From Effrenium voratum (lineage: Eukaryota > Sar > Dinophyceae > Suessiales > Symbiodiniaceae), in assembly GCA_963377175.1 (NCBI GenBank), contig CAUJNA010000465.1, positions 97,501 through 161,500 of the forward strand: a DNA stretch of 64,000 nucleotides, given 5' to 3'. This document shows positions 1-10,544 of this stretch, in pieces; the stretch's first letter is position 1; the number at the start of each line of letters is the position of its first letter. The notes below the pieces were generated by a model, which saw only the letters and a list, made by a program, of their open reading frames with translations, was not told where the DNA came from and made no database searches. Position numbers and translations under genes: made by a program.

Positions 1-304
1 TGGTTGGAAAATGTGCGAATCTGATTGTGCACAGCACAACATCTTACAGAATACAAACAGGTTCCAGCAGTTCCAGCATGTCCAGCAACAAACTGCGCTA
101 CATTAGCTACATGTGTTCCAGGGACACTTGGCATGTGCAATTTGAGAATTTGGTGTTGCATGGCTCCAGCTTCACGGGCTTGTGTGATTTCAGACCGACT
201 GCTTCAATGTTGGAGGTTGTTTTGACATTGTATGTTCAGATCACATTGTGATTTGCATTGTTGAGCTGAATGAGGGTTGCGATTGTTTGCTTGCATTTGT
301 TGCC
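1..304. other. Left edge, no gene assigned
   Basis: Short open frames exist on both strands, but none shows a recognisable motif. The frame of the downstream exonuclease is open from 248, but its first true ATG is at 305, so this stretch may be 5' untranslated, intron or intergenic DNA. Confidence 0.4.
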
Positions 305-1108
305 ATGTATCGGAAGCTCTGTGCCCGCAAGCCAGATTTACAGCAGGCAGAGGATATTTTTCACACGTTCCGCGGCAACCTCGACGTGGTTGATTTGGCG
401 GACATTGATGCTGGCCTGAACGATTTTCCGGGAGCAAAATGGTTGGAAGGTAAAATCCGGAACAGGCAGCCGATTGGCTGGGACTTGGAATGGCCCCCAG
501 ATCGCTCCAAAGAAGCCAACAATCCGATTGCCCTGATGCAATTTGCGGATCACGAGTATGCTCTGCTTATTCGCACACATCGAAGTGAACGTTGGCTACC
601 AAGTGTGGTGAGACAGGCTCTTCTTTCTGACACGTGCACCAAAATCTGTGTGGGCTGGGACGGTGCTGACAAGAAGAAGATGAAAATATCTTTTGAGCTG
701 GAGCCGCTGGGCCTTTTGGACTTGTCGGTTGTGGCATCCCAGAAGGGTTTGAGAGAACGCGGGCTCAAGGCGCTCGCAGAGCATTTTGGGTTTCGCATCC
801 GAAAGGAGACGCGGGTGGCCAGGTCTAATTGGGCAGTACGAGAACTGACTACTGAGCAGGAAATGTATGCAGCAGAAGATGCTTATTTTACATACCTTCT
901 GAAGGAAAAGCTGGAGAGCCTTCCAGACATTGAAGAAGAGTCTGTCAACTTGGCTGTGGAGGGACAGCTGGCACTGAGGGAGGGCTGGGCAGAAGCAGGT
1001 ATTGTCAGGCGGCACGATGGCTTGCACTGCGAATTATGCCATCAGGGTCCGATGAACACTCAAGAAAATGTGGAGTCGCATCTGAGAGGCAGCAATCATG
1101 CAGCTTAG
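305..1108 (+). CDS. 3'-5' exonuclease domain protein with C-terminal U1-type zinc finger
   Basis: Probable DEDD-family (Werner/RNase D-like) 3'-5' exonuclease that removes nucleotides from DNA or RNA ends using two metal ions. From the ATG at 305 the product is 267 residues. The exoI motif reads IGWDLEWPPD (metal-binding D and E, as in Werner-type exonucleases); exoII is likely in ICVGWDGADKKKM; a helix with LLDLSVVASQ and GLKALAEHFG follows; exoIII is YAAEDAYFTYLL, of the Y-x3-D (DEDDy) form. The last 25 residues contain C-x2-C-x13-H-x5-H, the spacing of U1/matrin-type RNA-binding fingers. The start is uncertain: AG acceptors at about 344-350 could mean that coding begins at the segment reading FRGNLDVVDL and that earlier residues are intron. 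The product may end at the TAG at 1106 or splice onward, because more U1-type finger and WW exons follow on the same strand. The domain call is firm; gene limits are not. Confidence 0.8.
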   Translation: MYRKLCARKPDLQQAEDIFHTFRGNLDVVDLADIDAGLNDFPGAKWLEGKIRNRQPIGWDLEWPPDRSKEANNPIALMQFADHEYALLIRTHRSERWLPSVVRQALLSDTCTKICVGWDGADKKKMKISFELEPLGLLDLSVVASQKGLRERGLKALAEHFGFRIRKETRVARSNWAVRELTTEQEMYAAEDAYFTYLLKEKLESLPDIEEESVNLAVEGQLALREGWAEAGIVRRHDGLHCELCHQGPMNTQENVESHLRGSNHAA

Positions 1109-1790
1109 CTGAAAACATTGACACTTGGGCATGATTGTAACATTGTTCCTCAATCATCCAGCAATTAGCAATCTTGAAACTGTCTCTGTTCGTTCAAAGA
1201 TGCGGAATGGGTTTAGTCAAATGACCTTGCAACCGAGTTGCCATTGCTGCTCATATTCATTTGCGGCCAGGCAAAAAAGACAAAGGCCAAGCAGGGTCCA
1301 GTTGTAGATGCTCTCACAGAGGACTGAACCTCCAATGGCGCAAGCTGGTGTTTATCAATGCATCGTGCCAAAAAGCCAGGAGCAGGAGTCAAATGGAATC
1401 TTTGCTGGAGTGACTGACTCAGGCATGATTGATGAATCCCGCATGGTCTCAACAGCACTGACGGTGTCTGAGCCTCGTTGATGCATACTGAGGATGGGAC
1501 TAATGGTGTGGATCTGGGCCAGTACAAATGTCGCTTGTGCGACACTCTTCTCACTTGAACCTCGACTGGTTATATCCAAACCCTTGTTAGCGGATGTAGG
1601 CCTACCCACAGCTTGACAATATGGGAAAGTCGAGTCATGTAAGAGTTTGCAAAACTAGGGTTGCAATGCGTTGCAGCTTACACTGCTATGACACTGCTAT
1701 TTGCATAGCATATTGGTGCATGCATCTTTCTCTCAGAGATCAGAGAGCCGCCACAGAGCCTCCTTTTCTGCTAAGGCACTCAGAACATAG
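1109..1790. other. Intron or intergenic, nothing recognised
   Basis: Only short frames without motifs on either strand. If the exonuclease and the finger/WW exons form one gene, this is intron. The stretch ends in an AG (aacatag) directly before the finger half-exon at 1791. Confidence 0.35.
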
Positions 1791-1867
1791 ATTCACACAT
1801 CAAGTCGAAGAAGCACCAGAAGGTGGGGTTGCGCAGGTCGACGCACAGGATTCAGAAAGCCGAACAA
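1791..1867 (+). CDS. Exon: histidine half of a U1/matrin-type zinc finger
   Basis: A 77-bp stretch after an AG acceptor and before a GT reads SHIKSKKHQKVGLRR and then a basic helix-like tail. H-x5-H followed by basic residues is the second half of the C-x2-C...H-x5-H finger seen complete at the end of the exonuclease frame. The matching C-x2-C half was not found immediately upstream, so the exon partner is unknown. It lies in the same orientation as the exonuclease and could belong to the same gene. The open frame ends in TGA just past the proposed donor, as expected for an internal exon. The motif is short, so this is a moderate call. Confidence 0.45.
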
Positions 1868-1966
1868 GTCTGAAAGCCAAATTCTGCCGAAAAGCCGAAA
1901 GACGATTGAATCCGAGGTGCTTGAGATTGCTCGAGATTGCTTGAGTTTGAATGCGTTTTCTCGCAG

Positions 1967-2034
1967 GTCCTCTCGCCTCCAGCTGAGGAAGTTCCTAAGG
2001 ATCCCTTCGCTCAGCTTTGGATCCTTGGCCAAGC
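1967..2034 (+). CDS. Candidate exon, proline/acid-rich linker
   Basis: After the acceptor tcgcag the frame reads VLSPPAEEVPKDPFAQLW, a composition typical of linkers between fingers and WW domains. It starts 99 bp after the finger half-exon, so the intervening intron would be short. No domain is present. A minus-strand frame of 204 codons (1793-2407) overlaps it, has no motif, and was not preferred. Confidence 0.3.
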
Positions 2035-2049
2035 AGTTTCCAGAGATAG

Positions 2050-2783
2050 TTTCTTTTTTTGAGAATGGAATTCCATTGATTGAATCGTATGGATCTGCCC
2101 AAAGTGATGTGTTGCCAACTGAATTTTGAAAGTTGAATGATATCCGGGTACCAAGCGCGCGCTCTCTGGAAAGCAAGCATTTTGTGTGCTTTGGCCACAA
2201 ATGCATGTAATGAGAAACCTTACCAAGGTTCACCACCAAGCCCATGAGCAATCCAGAATCAATTGCAATTGTTTGTCGGTCAGCAATATCAAATACAAGC
2301 AACATACATGGGCATGGCGAAGAGAAAGTGCAAGCGCGTGATCGAACCATATCATGGCAAGGACCTAGAGGGCTTTGGAGGGCCTGGCTAACAGGCCAAC
2401 AAGGCAAGCTCTTAATTCACAAGGACATTCCAAGTTATACGAACTGCATTCGATTGATCGGGCCAAGTCAGGAACGTGCCAGACTATGTGGAGTTCAACA
2501 ACCAAGAGTTAAGCTGCGCCCGGACTGCAAGAGAGCAACATCCTTATATCATCAGCATTGCTATCAGTTTTCGGCACGCGCTAACCTGAGTGCAAAGCAG
2601 CTCTTGCCTGTCTTGCAATTCAGAGCTCAGGGAAGCGCCATTGAACACTCACGTGCAATGCAGTCAGCAGAGGTACTTTGTGCTCGACAAAAGCTGCAAG
2701 CGTTCGCCAGACTCATGGCCAGAGTTTCATACACTTATTCTGCATTTGTGGTGCCTGTGTTTGCAACTGTTTGGTGTTGCCAG
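2050..2783. other. Intron or intergenic, nothing recognised
   Basis: Open frames of moderate length occur in several phases but none has a motif, and codon choice does not clearly favour one frame. It ends in a CAG acceptor (ttgccag) preceding the cysteine-rich exon. Confidence 0.3.
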
Positions 2784-3093
2784 CCCAGGATGCATCAGCA
2801 TTTGCATGGTGCCCCAGCTCAGAGCAGTGTGAAGCGAAGCGATCACGAAGTGCTCAGCCCAGGTACTCAGCACCACAAGAAAGCTCGCTCCTTGAAGAAA
2901 GAAGATGTCATTTATGTCAAGGAGCTGGCTTGCTTGGGCATTGGGATAGAGAACAGTGCGACATTTGCTGGGGAAAGAGGATGGTTTTTGGCTTCCCTGC
3001 TGTGTGCGTGTGCTACATCGAGGAGAAAGATAGGCTGGAGTTCACAGAGAGTGGAAAGCCCGTTGTCCGCATCTTGGTTGGAATAGGTAGCAC
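2784..3093 (+). CDS. Exon: four-cysteine zinc-binding motif
   Basis: After a CAG acceptor the frame runs from AQDASAFAWC to a stop at about 3094. Its core is RRCHLCQGAG, thirteen residues, then CDICWGKR. Two C-x2-C pairs with glycines after each resemble DnaJ-type CxxCxGxG knuckles or a short treble-clef finger. A charged segment (EEKDRLEFTESGKPVV) follows and looks coding. A second frame over the same bases (through 3086) is also open but has no comparable motif. It lies between the U1-type finger exon and the first WW half-exon, consistent with one multidomain nucleic-acid-binding protein. The exact function is not known. Confidence 0.4.
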
Positions 3094-3473
3094 GTGATTC
3101 CACGTGATGGAAGGGGGTATCTCGTCAAGATAATCCCTGTAATGCAAATCGATGCTGAGCTACAATAGTATGCCAAGACCCGCCGGCTACTTTGCGATGC
3201 TATTGAAGCTATGTTTTACGATGTCTCATGCTTGCCGAGGCACAGGCTTCAAAATGCCAGCAAAGGCCAGTACAGTTTTCGATTTGCCTGAGCTCCATCA
3301 GATATGCCAGGATGAAGCCCGCGCCACTCGTAAAGCCTCAACCAAGCCCCACATCGGCAGAAGCCCAGCTGCATGCTTCGGATGCTAACGCATGCATGCG
3401 AGCGTACTAAATCAAGTGGAACAAGAAACACACTGTTTTAAGTACGCTGTTTCAAGTATTGTGTCTCCTCCAG

Positions 3474-3544
3474 GTGACGAAGAAGAACTGCCAGATGGGT
3501 GGGCATGCTCCATCGATGAGAAAACTAACCGCCCATACTACTGG
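3474..3544 (+). CDS. Exon: N-terminal half of WW domain 1
   Basis: Directly after the acceptor cctccag the frame reads DEEELPDGWACSID and then EKTNRPYYW. L-P-x-G-W, a turn with D, and R-x-Y-Y-W are the first tryptophan, loop 1 and the aromatic block of a WW domain, which binds proline-rich ligands. The frame stops at about 3566 before the second signature tryptophan and proline, so the domain must be completed by another exon. The best candidate is at 14581 on the same strand. The donor is not a clear GT; GA or GC donors are known in dinoflagellates and would fit near 3541-3545. Confidence 0.65.
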
Positions 3545-3671
3545 ATGGCGGCTCTGCCAACATTGTAGACTGGTATTGCACAATGACTTCAGGAGCCTCC
3601 CCTTCGGATTTGATGAAAGTCAAGCGTGGCATCAGCGGCAAAAGTGCCCTAATGCTTCGTCAAGTTATACT

Positions 3672-4168
3672 TGGGTGTGTGTGTGTGTGAGGTGTGTGTG
3701 GTGTGTGTGGTGTGTGTGGTGTGTGTGTGTGGTGTGTGTGTGTGTGGTGTGTGTGTGTGTGGTGTGTGTGTGTGTGGTGTGTGTGTGTGTGTGGTGTGTG
3801 TGTGTGTGTGTGGTGTGTGTGTGTGGTGTGTGTGGTGTGTGTGTGTGTGGTGTGGGTGGTGTGTGTGTGTGTGTGTGTGGTGTGTGGTGTGTGTGGTGTG
3901 TGTGTGGTGTGTGTGTGTGGTGTATGTGTGTGTGTGTAGTGTGTGTGTGTGTGTGGTGTGTGTGGTGTGTGTGTGTGTGGTGTGTGTGTGTGTGGTGTGT
4001 GTGGTGTGCGTGGTGTGTGTGGTATATGTGGTGTGTGAGGTGTGTGTGTGTGTGGTGTGTGTGTGTGTGTGTGGTGTGTGTGGTGTGTGTGTGTGTGGTG
4101 TGTGTGTGGTGTGTGTGGTGTGTGTGTGTGGTATATGTGGTGTGTGTGGTGTGTGTGTGTGGTATATG
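3672..4168 (+). repeat. TG-rich array, TGTGTGTGG type
   Basis: About 500 bp made only of TGTG runs punctuated by GG (units such as TGTGTGTGGTG), with rare A or C. All three frames are open, giving spurious proteins of V, C and W. The G-rich strand is the plus strand, as in the arrays at 5.8 and 13.4 kb. Confidence 0.95.
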
Positions 4169-4311
4169 GGGGCCGTCCGTAATTGCGTTTCTAAAACTTA
4201 TGAACAGAGGTAACTTGTCGAGTCGCGCGATTGGGAAAACTCGAGCCGCGGTTGGCCGGCGATTGGAGCGCGAACGGGAAACGAATTCATCATGAATTTG
4301 GAAGTTGCTTG

Positions 4312-4312
4312 G

Positions 4313-4354
<42 letters not shown>

Positions 4355-4384
4355 TTACTAGTACTAGTACTACTGCTAGTCCTG

Positions 4385-4416
<32 letters not shown>

Positions 4417-4530
4417 GATACTACTATTCTCATTACTTCCACTACTACTGCTACCTGCTACTGCTATTGCTACTGCTACCGCTACTGCTACTGCTACTGC
4501 TACCACTACTACCACCACTACTGGTACTCT
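4312..4530 (+). repeat. (CTA/CTG)n trinucleotide array
   Basis: Nearly pure ACT/CTA triplets from 4312 to about 4425, then interrupted CTA, CTG and CCA triplets to 4530. Open in several frames (poly-L, poly-T, poly-Y, and S- or V-rich on the reverse), all artefactual. Confidence 0.93.
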
Positions 4531-4735
4531 TTTGCTACTATCACGACTACCGCCATTTGTTTAGCACAGTAGTTTAAATTGCCAGGAATCCTACCAGCAT
4601 GTCTGGTTTTGCTACTACTTTCATTATTGCCACGAACTTGTGGTAATGACTTAGTAAGCAGCAGTTGCCGGGCGCAGCTTGAGTATTCTGTTGTGGTACG
4701 CCAAGTAGCATGCAAAACACACGCGTGAGTGCGGA

Positions 4736-4818
4736 CCGCTCGCGCGCGGAACCCGAGCGCGCGGAACCCACAGGAGCGCAACCCGCGCGCGCGGAACCCG
4801 CGCGCGCGGAACCCGCGG
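4736..4818 (+). repeat. GCGCGCGGAACCC minisatellite
   Basis: Four to five copies of a 14- to 16-bp unit containing GCGCGCGGAACCC, ending in a NotI-like GCGGCCGC. Strongly alternating purine-pyrimidine, so possibly prone to Z-DNA. Confidence 0.85.
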
Positions 4819-5247
4819 CCGCGTAGAATTCGCGTAGTGCCTATTTCACGCTTCTATCTTCTCACGGGCGCTGCCCGCAAAAGGAGACAACATCTCTGAA
4901 GCATCCCAGTTGCGTTGTTGCTTGCGCCGCTCCTTCCCTAGATGGGGTTTTGCGATGGCTTCGGCCTGCGTTGTATTTTTCTATCATGTCTGAAAGTGTT
5001 CATTTGACTTGCTACCGCACTGCATCCAGGGCTATTAGACCGCCACAGCAGGATGAGTGTCATCTTTTCTTAGGGATTGCTATTACTGCTACTAGTCTCA
5101 GCAGGAACATTGTTTCAATACGACCGCTGGCGTTGTAGTAACGGTACCTTACTACCGGGGCTGCTTTGTTTCTACTTTTTTTGTTGCTTACTGGAAAACG
5201 AGACGTCATTGCTTAGGGTTGATCGATTGTTTTGCTCACCCTAGGGC

Positions 5248-5316
5248 CTTATAGGGTCTGAAACAGGTCTGAAACAGGTCTGAAACAGGTTTGAAACATC
5301 CTTTCTGAAACATCCC
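5248..5316 (+). repeat. GTCTGAAACAG 11-bp tandem repeat
   Basis: Three close copies of GTCTGAAACAG (5257-5290), a diverged copy with TTTGAAACA, then CTGAAACATCC. Confidence 0.85.
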
Positions 5317-5476
5317 GACGCATGTCGCTGATTTTGACTGCGCAGGCTTGCCCGAATGTCCCCGCTAGAACCCTGGATGTTGACTTTGTCTGGCAGGCCC
5401 AGACAGTGCTTTCCAAGTCTGATTGCTAGCAAGGGCTAGATGGAAGCTGCAATCCGAAGTTTCGCCCGACGAATTC

Positions 5477-5533
5477 CGCGATTGGACCGCGATTGGACCG
5501 CGATTGGACCGCGATTGGACCGCGATTGGACGA
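5477..5533 (+). repeat. CGCGATTGGAC 11-bp tandem repeat
   Basis: Five consecutive copies of CGCGATTGGAC with the flanking motif GAATTCCGC at both ends. The minus strand reads as repeated SNRGPIAVQ, a repeat artefact. A single related copy (GCGCGATTGGG) occurs at 4226. Confidence 0.9.
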
Positions 5534-5829
5534 ATTCCGCCAGTGAGCCCCTGCCCATCCGGGCTTTGCCGCTTCCTTCTTGTCACTTCTTTCTTGTTCC
5601 GGTGAAAGGTTGACTTGTTGGTGACCGCCCCCGAAGACAGCAAGCCACGACTCTGAAGCAGGTTTATGGTGGCCAACAAGTTGCTGAGGCGGAGTGAAAA
5701 TGGAGCCACATGAAAGACTTTGCTGCAGACAGCAATGAGTCCAGTTCCTCGAGCAGCACTTCTACCACATCAGATTCTGTGGACTCATAGGATCGAGCAA
5801 GTTGCAGCGGCGAGAAGCGCAAAAGAAGG

Positions 5830-6325
5830 CGGTGTGTGTGTGGTGTGTGTGTGTGTGGTGTGTGTGTGTGTGGTGTGTGTGTTGCGTGTGTGAGCGCGTG
5901 TGCCTGTGCGTGCGCGTGCGCGTGCGCGTGCGAGCGCGTGCGCGTGCGCGAGCGCGTGCGCGCGTGCGCGTGCGCGCGCGTGCGCGCGTTCGCGCGCGTT
6001 CGAGCGTTCGCGCGCAGGTGCGGGCGCGCGTGCGCGTGCGGGTGTGGGTCTGGGTCTGGGTCTGGGTCTGGGTGTGGGTGTGTGGGGGTTTGGGGGTGTG
6101 GGGGTGCGGGGGTGTGGGGGGGCTGTGTGGGTGTGTGGGTGTGTGGGTGTGTGTGTGTGGGTGCGTGAGTGCGTGCGCGTGCGCGTGCCCGTGCGCGTGC
6201 GTGTGCGCGTGCGCGTGTGTGTGCGTGTGCGCGTGCGTGCGCGCGTGCGCGTTTGCGCGTGTGCGCGTGTGCGTGTGTGCCGTGTGTGCGTGTGTGCTTG
6301 TGTGCGTGTGTGCGCGTCTGTGTGC

Positions 6326-6357
<32 letters not shown>

Positions 6358-7046
6358 GTGTGCGTGTGTGTGTGTGTGCGCGGGTGTGCGCGCGTGTGTG
6401 TGCGCGTGTGCGTGTGTGCGTGCGCGCGTGCGCGTGTGCGCGTGTGCCGTGTGTGCGTGTGTGCGTGTGTATGGGTGTGTGGGTGTGTGGTTGTGTGGGT
6501 CTGTGTGTGCAGGCGTGCGCAGGCGTGTGTGCGTGTGTGTGTGTGTGGGTGTGCGTGTGCGTGTGCGTGTGCGTGTGCGTGTGCGTGTGCGTGTGCGTGT
6601 GCGTGTGCGTGTGCGTGTGCGTGTGCGTGCGCGTGTGCGTGTGCGTGTGCGTGTGCGTGTGCGTGTGCGTGTGCGTGTGCGTGTGCGTGTGCGTGTGCGT
6701 GTGCGTGCGCGTGTCCGCGTGTGCGCGTGTGCCGTGTGTGCGTGTGTGCGTGTGTGCGTGTGCGCGTGTGTGTGTGTGTGTGTGGGTGTGTGCGTGTGTG
6801 TGCGTGTGTGGGTGTGTGGGTGTGTGGGTGTGTGTGTTGTGTGTGAGTGTGTGTGTGTGAGTGTGTGGTGTGTGTGTGAGTGAGTGTGTGAGTGAGTGAG
6901 TGAGTGAGTGAGTGAGTGAGTGAGTGAGTGAGTGAGTGAGTGAGTGAGTGAGTGAGTGAGTGAGTGAGTGAGTGAGTGAGTGAGTGAGTGAGTGAGTGAG
7001 TGAGTGAGTGAGTGAGTGAGTGAGTGTGTGTGTGAGTGTGTGTGTT
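5830..7046 (+). repeat. 1.2-kb compound TG array (TGTG, GTGTGC, GTGAGT)
   Basis: Ordered blocks: TGTG/GG (5830-5890), alternating GC/GT dinucleotides (5890-6030), GGGTCT and GGGTGT (6040-6170), mixed GTGCGT (6170-6540), a regular GTGTGC hexamer block of about 26 units (6551-6710), TGTG/GTGGG (6740-6880), and about 35 units of GTGA (6880-7025). It is open on all frames of both strands, giving H/T-rich frames of 429-493 codons on the minus strand that should not be annotated. Alternating purine-pyrimidine over a kilobase is strongly Z-DNA prone. Confidence 0.95.
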
Positions 7047-7130
7047 GAAGTGTTGAAGGCACACTTGAGGCCACGAAAGTGTGGCGCGAGACACAAATGA
7101 GTGTTCAGGAAGGTGGACCCTGGACCATTT

Positions 7131-7146
7131 GCCATTTTGGCTCAAG
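7131..7146 (+). other. Relict dinoflagellate spliced-leader 3' end
   Basis: GCCATTTTGGCTCAAG matches the last 16 bases of the 22-base dinoflagellate spliced leader exactly (leader sequence from general knowledge). The bases before it (CCATTT) do not match the 5' part but resemble a broken second copy. In dinoflagellates such relicts mark genes that re-entered the genome through a trans-spliced mRNA. It is followed after about 70 bp by a retroelement-like reading frame. Confidence 0.7.
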
Positions 7147-7699
7147 GCCCAGGGGAAATCATGTTTTGCGTTTTTTCCCCTGTGTTTTCTCCTCGCGAGT
7201 TTCGGCTATCGGCTATGCTTCCTTCTGCTGCCGAAGCGTTGGCTTTGACTACCGTCACGGAGCTCCTCGCGCTCTTCCGGGTGCCGCGGGAGCTTTGGGT
7301 GGCTGGGCGACGACCGCCTGCGCTTGTGGCCTGCAGTTGCGAACAGGCCTCAACGGCAGTTGGGGCACTGAAGGTTGCGGAAGCGACTCAGGCGGGATTG
7401 GTCTACAGATTGGCGAGGAGGATTACGCGTGGGGCGATTGGCAAGACCCCAACCTTGGGGAACAACCAGGTCAGGCGTCTTCCAACACGGCATGGGGGGC
7501 TGCTGTGTCGAGTACCCCATCAGAGAGCATCGAGAGAAAGCTCAAAATGAACCTGATCATAGATCAGGGCGACGACATGGGACCTACGTCACCAAGGAGC
7601 TGCGTGGACCTTCGGACTGGAGCTAGTGGTTGGCTCAGGGTTTACAAGGTCACGATGGTCATGTTGAATTATGTCAGCTTAGGGACGTTGCAGGCCTAG
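7147..7699 (+). pseudogene. Decayed retroelement ORF, N-terminal region
   Basis: From the ATG at 7214 the frame reads MLPSAAEALALTTVTELLALF and shortly VPRELWVA; about 45 residues later it has QAGLVYRLARRI. A second frame then takes over with IERKLKMNLIIDQGDD (about 7530-7580), a third gives TYVTKELRGPSDW (to 7624), and the second frame resumes as WLRVYKVTMVMLNYVSLGTL to a stop at 7699. From memory these blocks resemble, in order, the amino-terminal region of large polyproteins of dinoflagellate retroelements; I could not check this. At least three frame changes make it a pseudogene. Lack of introns and the spliced-leader relict at 7131 suggest insertion of a reverse-transcribed, trans-spliced mRNA. 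Confidence 0.5.
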
Positions 7700-9779
7700 A
7701 GACCTTCTCACGAGCTGGCTTGGTGGTCAACGGGCAAATTCAGGCGTAGAGGCATCCGTCACAAGGGCGTTGGCGGAGAAGTTGGGCGTGCCCTACTTGG
7801 CTTCGGGCTTGCAGGGCATGGCGAAGCATTCGCACTGCTGGTGGCCCTGCACGTCTGGGATGCGCTCTGTTGCTCACCCTCCAGCGGCAGGAAGCCCGGG
7901 CCTCAAGCGCTTGGCGCTTGGGCGCAGATCTGGAGAAGCTGGACGTTCAGCACGTGGACGCTTCCTTTCCCGAATACGGCAGCAGAGACTGGCTATCAAG
8001 GCTGAAGGAAAGGGGGGAATTGCCCGCCGCGCTGAGGGGCGTGAAGATTCGAAGGACGGGTCTGACGGCAGTGCCAATCGCTGAAGGATGTGCGCTCTCG
8101 CACGCTTGGGACTGCATGCTGCAAGGAGCAGTCCCAAGATACGCGACTGTGAGTCCAGGAAAAGGAGGGGTTCACGTTAAGGTTGATCGCGCGTTGTCGT
8201 GGGTTCGTGTTTGCGTGTTGTCAGCTTGCATTCTTTTAATTGGTTTCGACAGACAATATGTCTAGCTCGAGCCAGGAAGGGTTGGCCCCGTCGGCCCTTC
8301 TTACACCCCATCGATTCGCACGTTAAGGACGAGCCATGAACCTGGGATCAGATCCTGATGATTGGCGACATGGGCATGGTGGCTATGGCGCGACGCAGGC
8401 GATGGTGTCGAACCCACCCACCCACCCTTGTGCACTGGTCCCCTCCGGTCACTCGCGGACACAGCGCCAAAGAAATGGACAGTGTTGGTTGGAAACTTCT
8501 TGCAGATCCCCAGAAAGAAGGCGGATAAACAATGGCGCAGCCCGAGGAAACTGCTTTGGAGGGCACTGCAGAACCGCTGGAGCTTCGGCGACAAGGTGGA
8601 GGTCAAGGGTACTTGTAATGGTTCACCCGCTCAATTGAGCGTTGGCAGGCGGCACGGCTGAGACGATTATCAACTACAGTAAAAGTTAGGTCAAAATATT
8701 CGAAAGGGTTCGGGTGTCCTGTCCTTCACCTTCGGCACGATGGGTAGGCAGGCTTTGAATGCGTTCAACAAGGGCATGAGCGTGAAGAGCAGCGCGAAGG
8801 CAAAGATTGCAAAGCGTGCTGGTGTGGAAAAGGTGGCAAAGAGCGTGACCAATCAAGGTGACATCTACCCCATTGGAACCAAGGGCGGGCTACAAGTGGG
8901 GCAAGACCTACCTCTTGGAGCACAAGCTGGCCCACGTGGAACGTGGCTTCGCGTGGACTGACCAACTACAACGAGCCATGAGGCTGGCGTTGATGAGTCT
9001 GAAAAGTGGCAGGGGGCCACGGAGGAAGGCCGTTGATTGCTACAGTGAAGGTTGCTGCGAAACCTGGATTTGTGAGCATGAAGCCAATTGGGGCCCCACA
9101 CGCTACGGAGATCTTTATCTTTGCCGCTGTCTGGATGCTCAGAGAGATAGAGGTGTCTGTGCTGAGGATCAAGGACATCGTCCTCGTGAAGGACACAAGG
9201 ATCGTGGCCGCGGCTCATGGGTGTGCAAGAACATGAGGACAGGTACGGCCATCACGCAGGTTCAGCATCTGGGTCAGTGGAAATCCAACGCGGTGGTGGG
9301 CTCGGCGCAGCAGTCTGAAACAACCGCGCAGCCCCAAATGCGTGGTCATCGGCGGAGTCGTTGGAGTTCGGGCTTGGGCGAGTTGAAGGGCGTCTTGGGG
9401 CAACTCAAGCAGGCACAGAAGATGGACATGCTCAGGCTGGAATGGACCACTGTCAGGAGGAGTCGGGAGTCGGGAGTCGGTCAAGGGCATGTAGGATGGC
9501 CAGACAAAATTAGGTCTCAGCATAGCCAAGTGGTCCACCAGTTGGAGAAGCGCTTGCAGTTGGATCATCCGGGATGTGGAGAACGACGTGCGGTTGGTCA
9601 TTTGAGTTTGCATGTTACATCTACGTCACCGACCCCGAAGTGGAGGTAAGTTGCAAGAAGTGCGTCGCACTGCGCGATGCAGGGAGGTGAGGATTGGGCA
9701 GTGCGAGAGTTTCGCTTGGAGAGAAGCATGCAATTCACGCAGCCCAGAAATTTATCTAAATCCGAGAGTCATGCTAAGG
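7700..9779. other. Coding-like but frame-broken DNA, unidentified
   Basis: Plus-strand patches look protein-like: RALAEKLGVPYLASGLQGMA (about 7764-7825), APKKWTVLVGNFLQIPRKKA (about 8463-8523), and a lysine/alanine-rich start MGRQALNAFNKGMSVKSSAK at 8740. They are in different frames and interrupted by stops. This may be the continuation of the retroposed sequence starting at 7.1 kb. No known domain was seen. The basic patch at 8740 superficially recalls dinoflagellate histone-like proteins but lacks their sequence. Confidence 0.3.
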
Positions 9780-10445
9780 GGTGGTTCTGGTGACTTGGAA
9801 TGTAGGGGTACGGTTGCACGGGTACAGTTGCTGGTGCGGTGGGTACGGTCTGCTGGTGCGATCGGTACGGTTGCTGGTGCGATGGGTGCGGTCTGACGGT
9901 GCGACGGGTACGGTCTGCAGGTGCGATGGGCGGGCTGTTGGTGCGATGGGTACGGTCTGCGGGTGCGATGGGCACTGCTTGTGTGATTGGTGCGTTCTGC
10001 TGGCACGATGAGTACGGTCTGCTGCTGCGATAGGCATGGTTTGGTGGTGCAATAGGTGCATGGCGCTGGTAGGATGGGTGCGCTCTGACGGTGCGATGGG
10101 TACGGTCTGCTGGTGCGACGGGTGCGATGAGTACTTGCGGGATGGGTGCGGTCTGCACTGGTGCAATAGGTACAGTCTGTCGGTGCGCTGGGTATGCTGC
10201 TGCGATGGGTGCGGTCCGCTGGTGCGATGCGTACGGTTTGCTGGTGCGACAGGTGCGGTCTGCCGGTGCGACGGTACCGTCTGGTGGTGCATTGGTTCGG
10301 TCTGATGGGTGTGGTTTGCTGGTGCGATGGGTACGGTCTGCTGGCACGATGGGTGCGGAGGTTTGCTGGTGAGAGGGTTGCGGTCCTGGTGTGATGGGTA
10401 TGATCTGCCGGTGTGATGGGTGTGGACTGCTGTTGTGTTGGTCTG
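9780..10445 (+). repeat. Minisatellite A: GGTGCGATGGGTACGGTC units
   Basis: About 30 imperfect 21- to 22-bp units built on GGTGCGATGGGTACGGTC followed by TGCT. Open on several frames (V, R, W, C-rich). It is the outer left member of the nested arrangement around 11.5 kb. Confidence 0.93.
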
Positions 10446-10544
10446 CTTTAATGTGGTCTGACCTCATTCAGGATTGCCCAGTGTTTTTCGTCAAATATTC
10501 GGAGGGGGTGGGGGAGAGGGCTTGGGGCCGAGTTTGATTGAAAA

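Noticed and set aside
1793..2407. 204-codon minus-strand frame
   Set aside because: Overlaps a plus-strand finger exon and has no motif; coding on this strand cannot be supported.
3459..4295. 278-codon V/C/W-rich plus frame
   Set aside because: Artefact of the TGTGTGTGG array; only its first 25 codons overlap real coding-like DNA, in a different frame.
5664..7145. 493-codon minus-strand frame (and 457-, 429-codon frames) over the TG array
   Set aside because: Pure T/H, S/L and H/A/R repeats from simple sequence; all frames are open because TG/GC repeats lack stops.
8740..8961. Lysine/alanine-rich start resembling a dinoflagellate histone-like protein
   Set aside because: Only the composition is similar; the frame ends after 73 codons with unrelated sequence.
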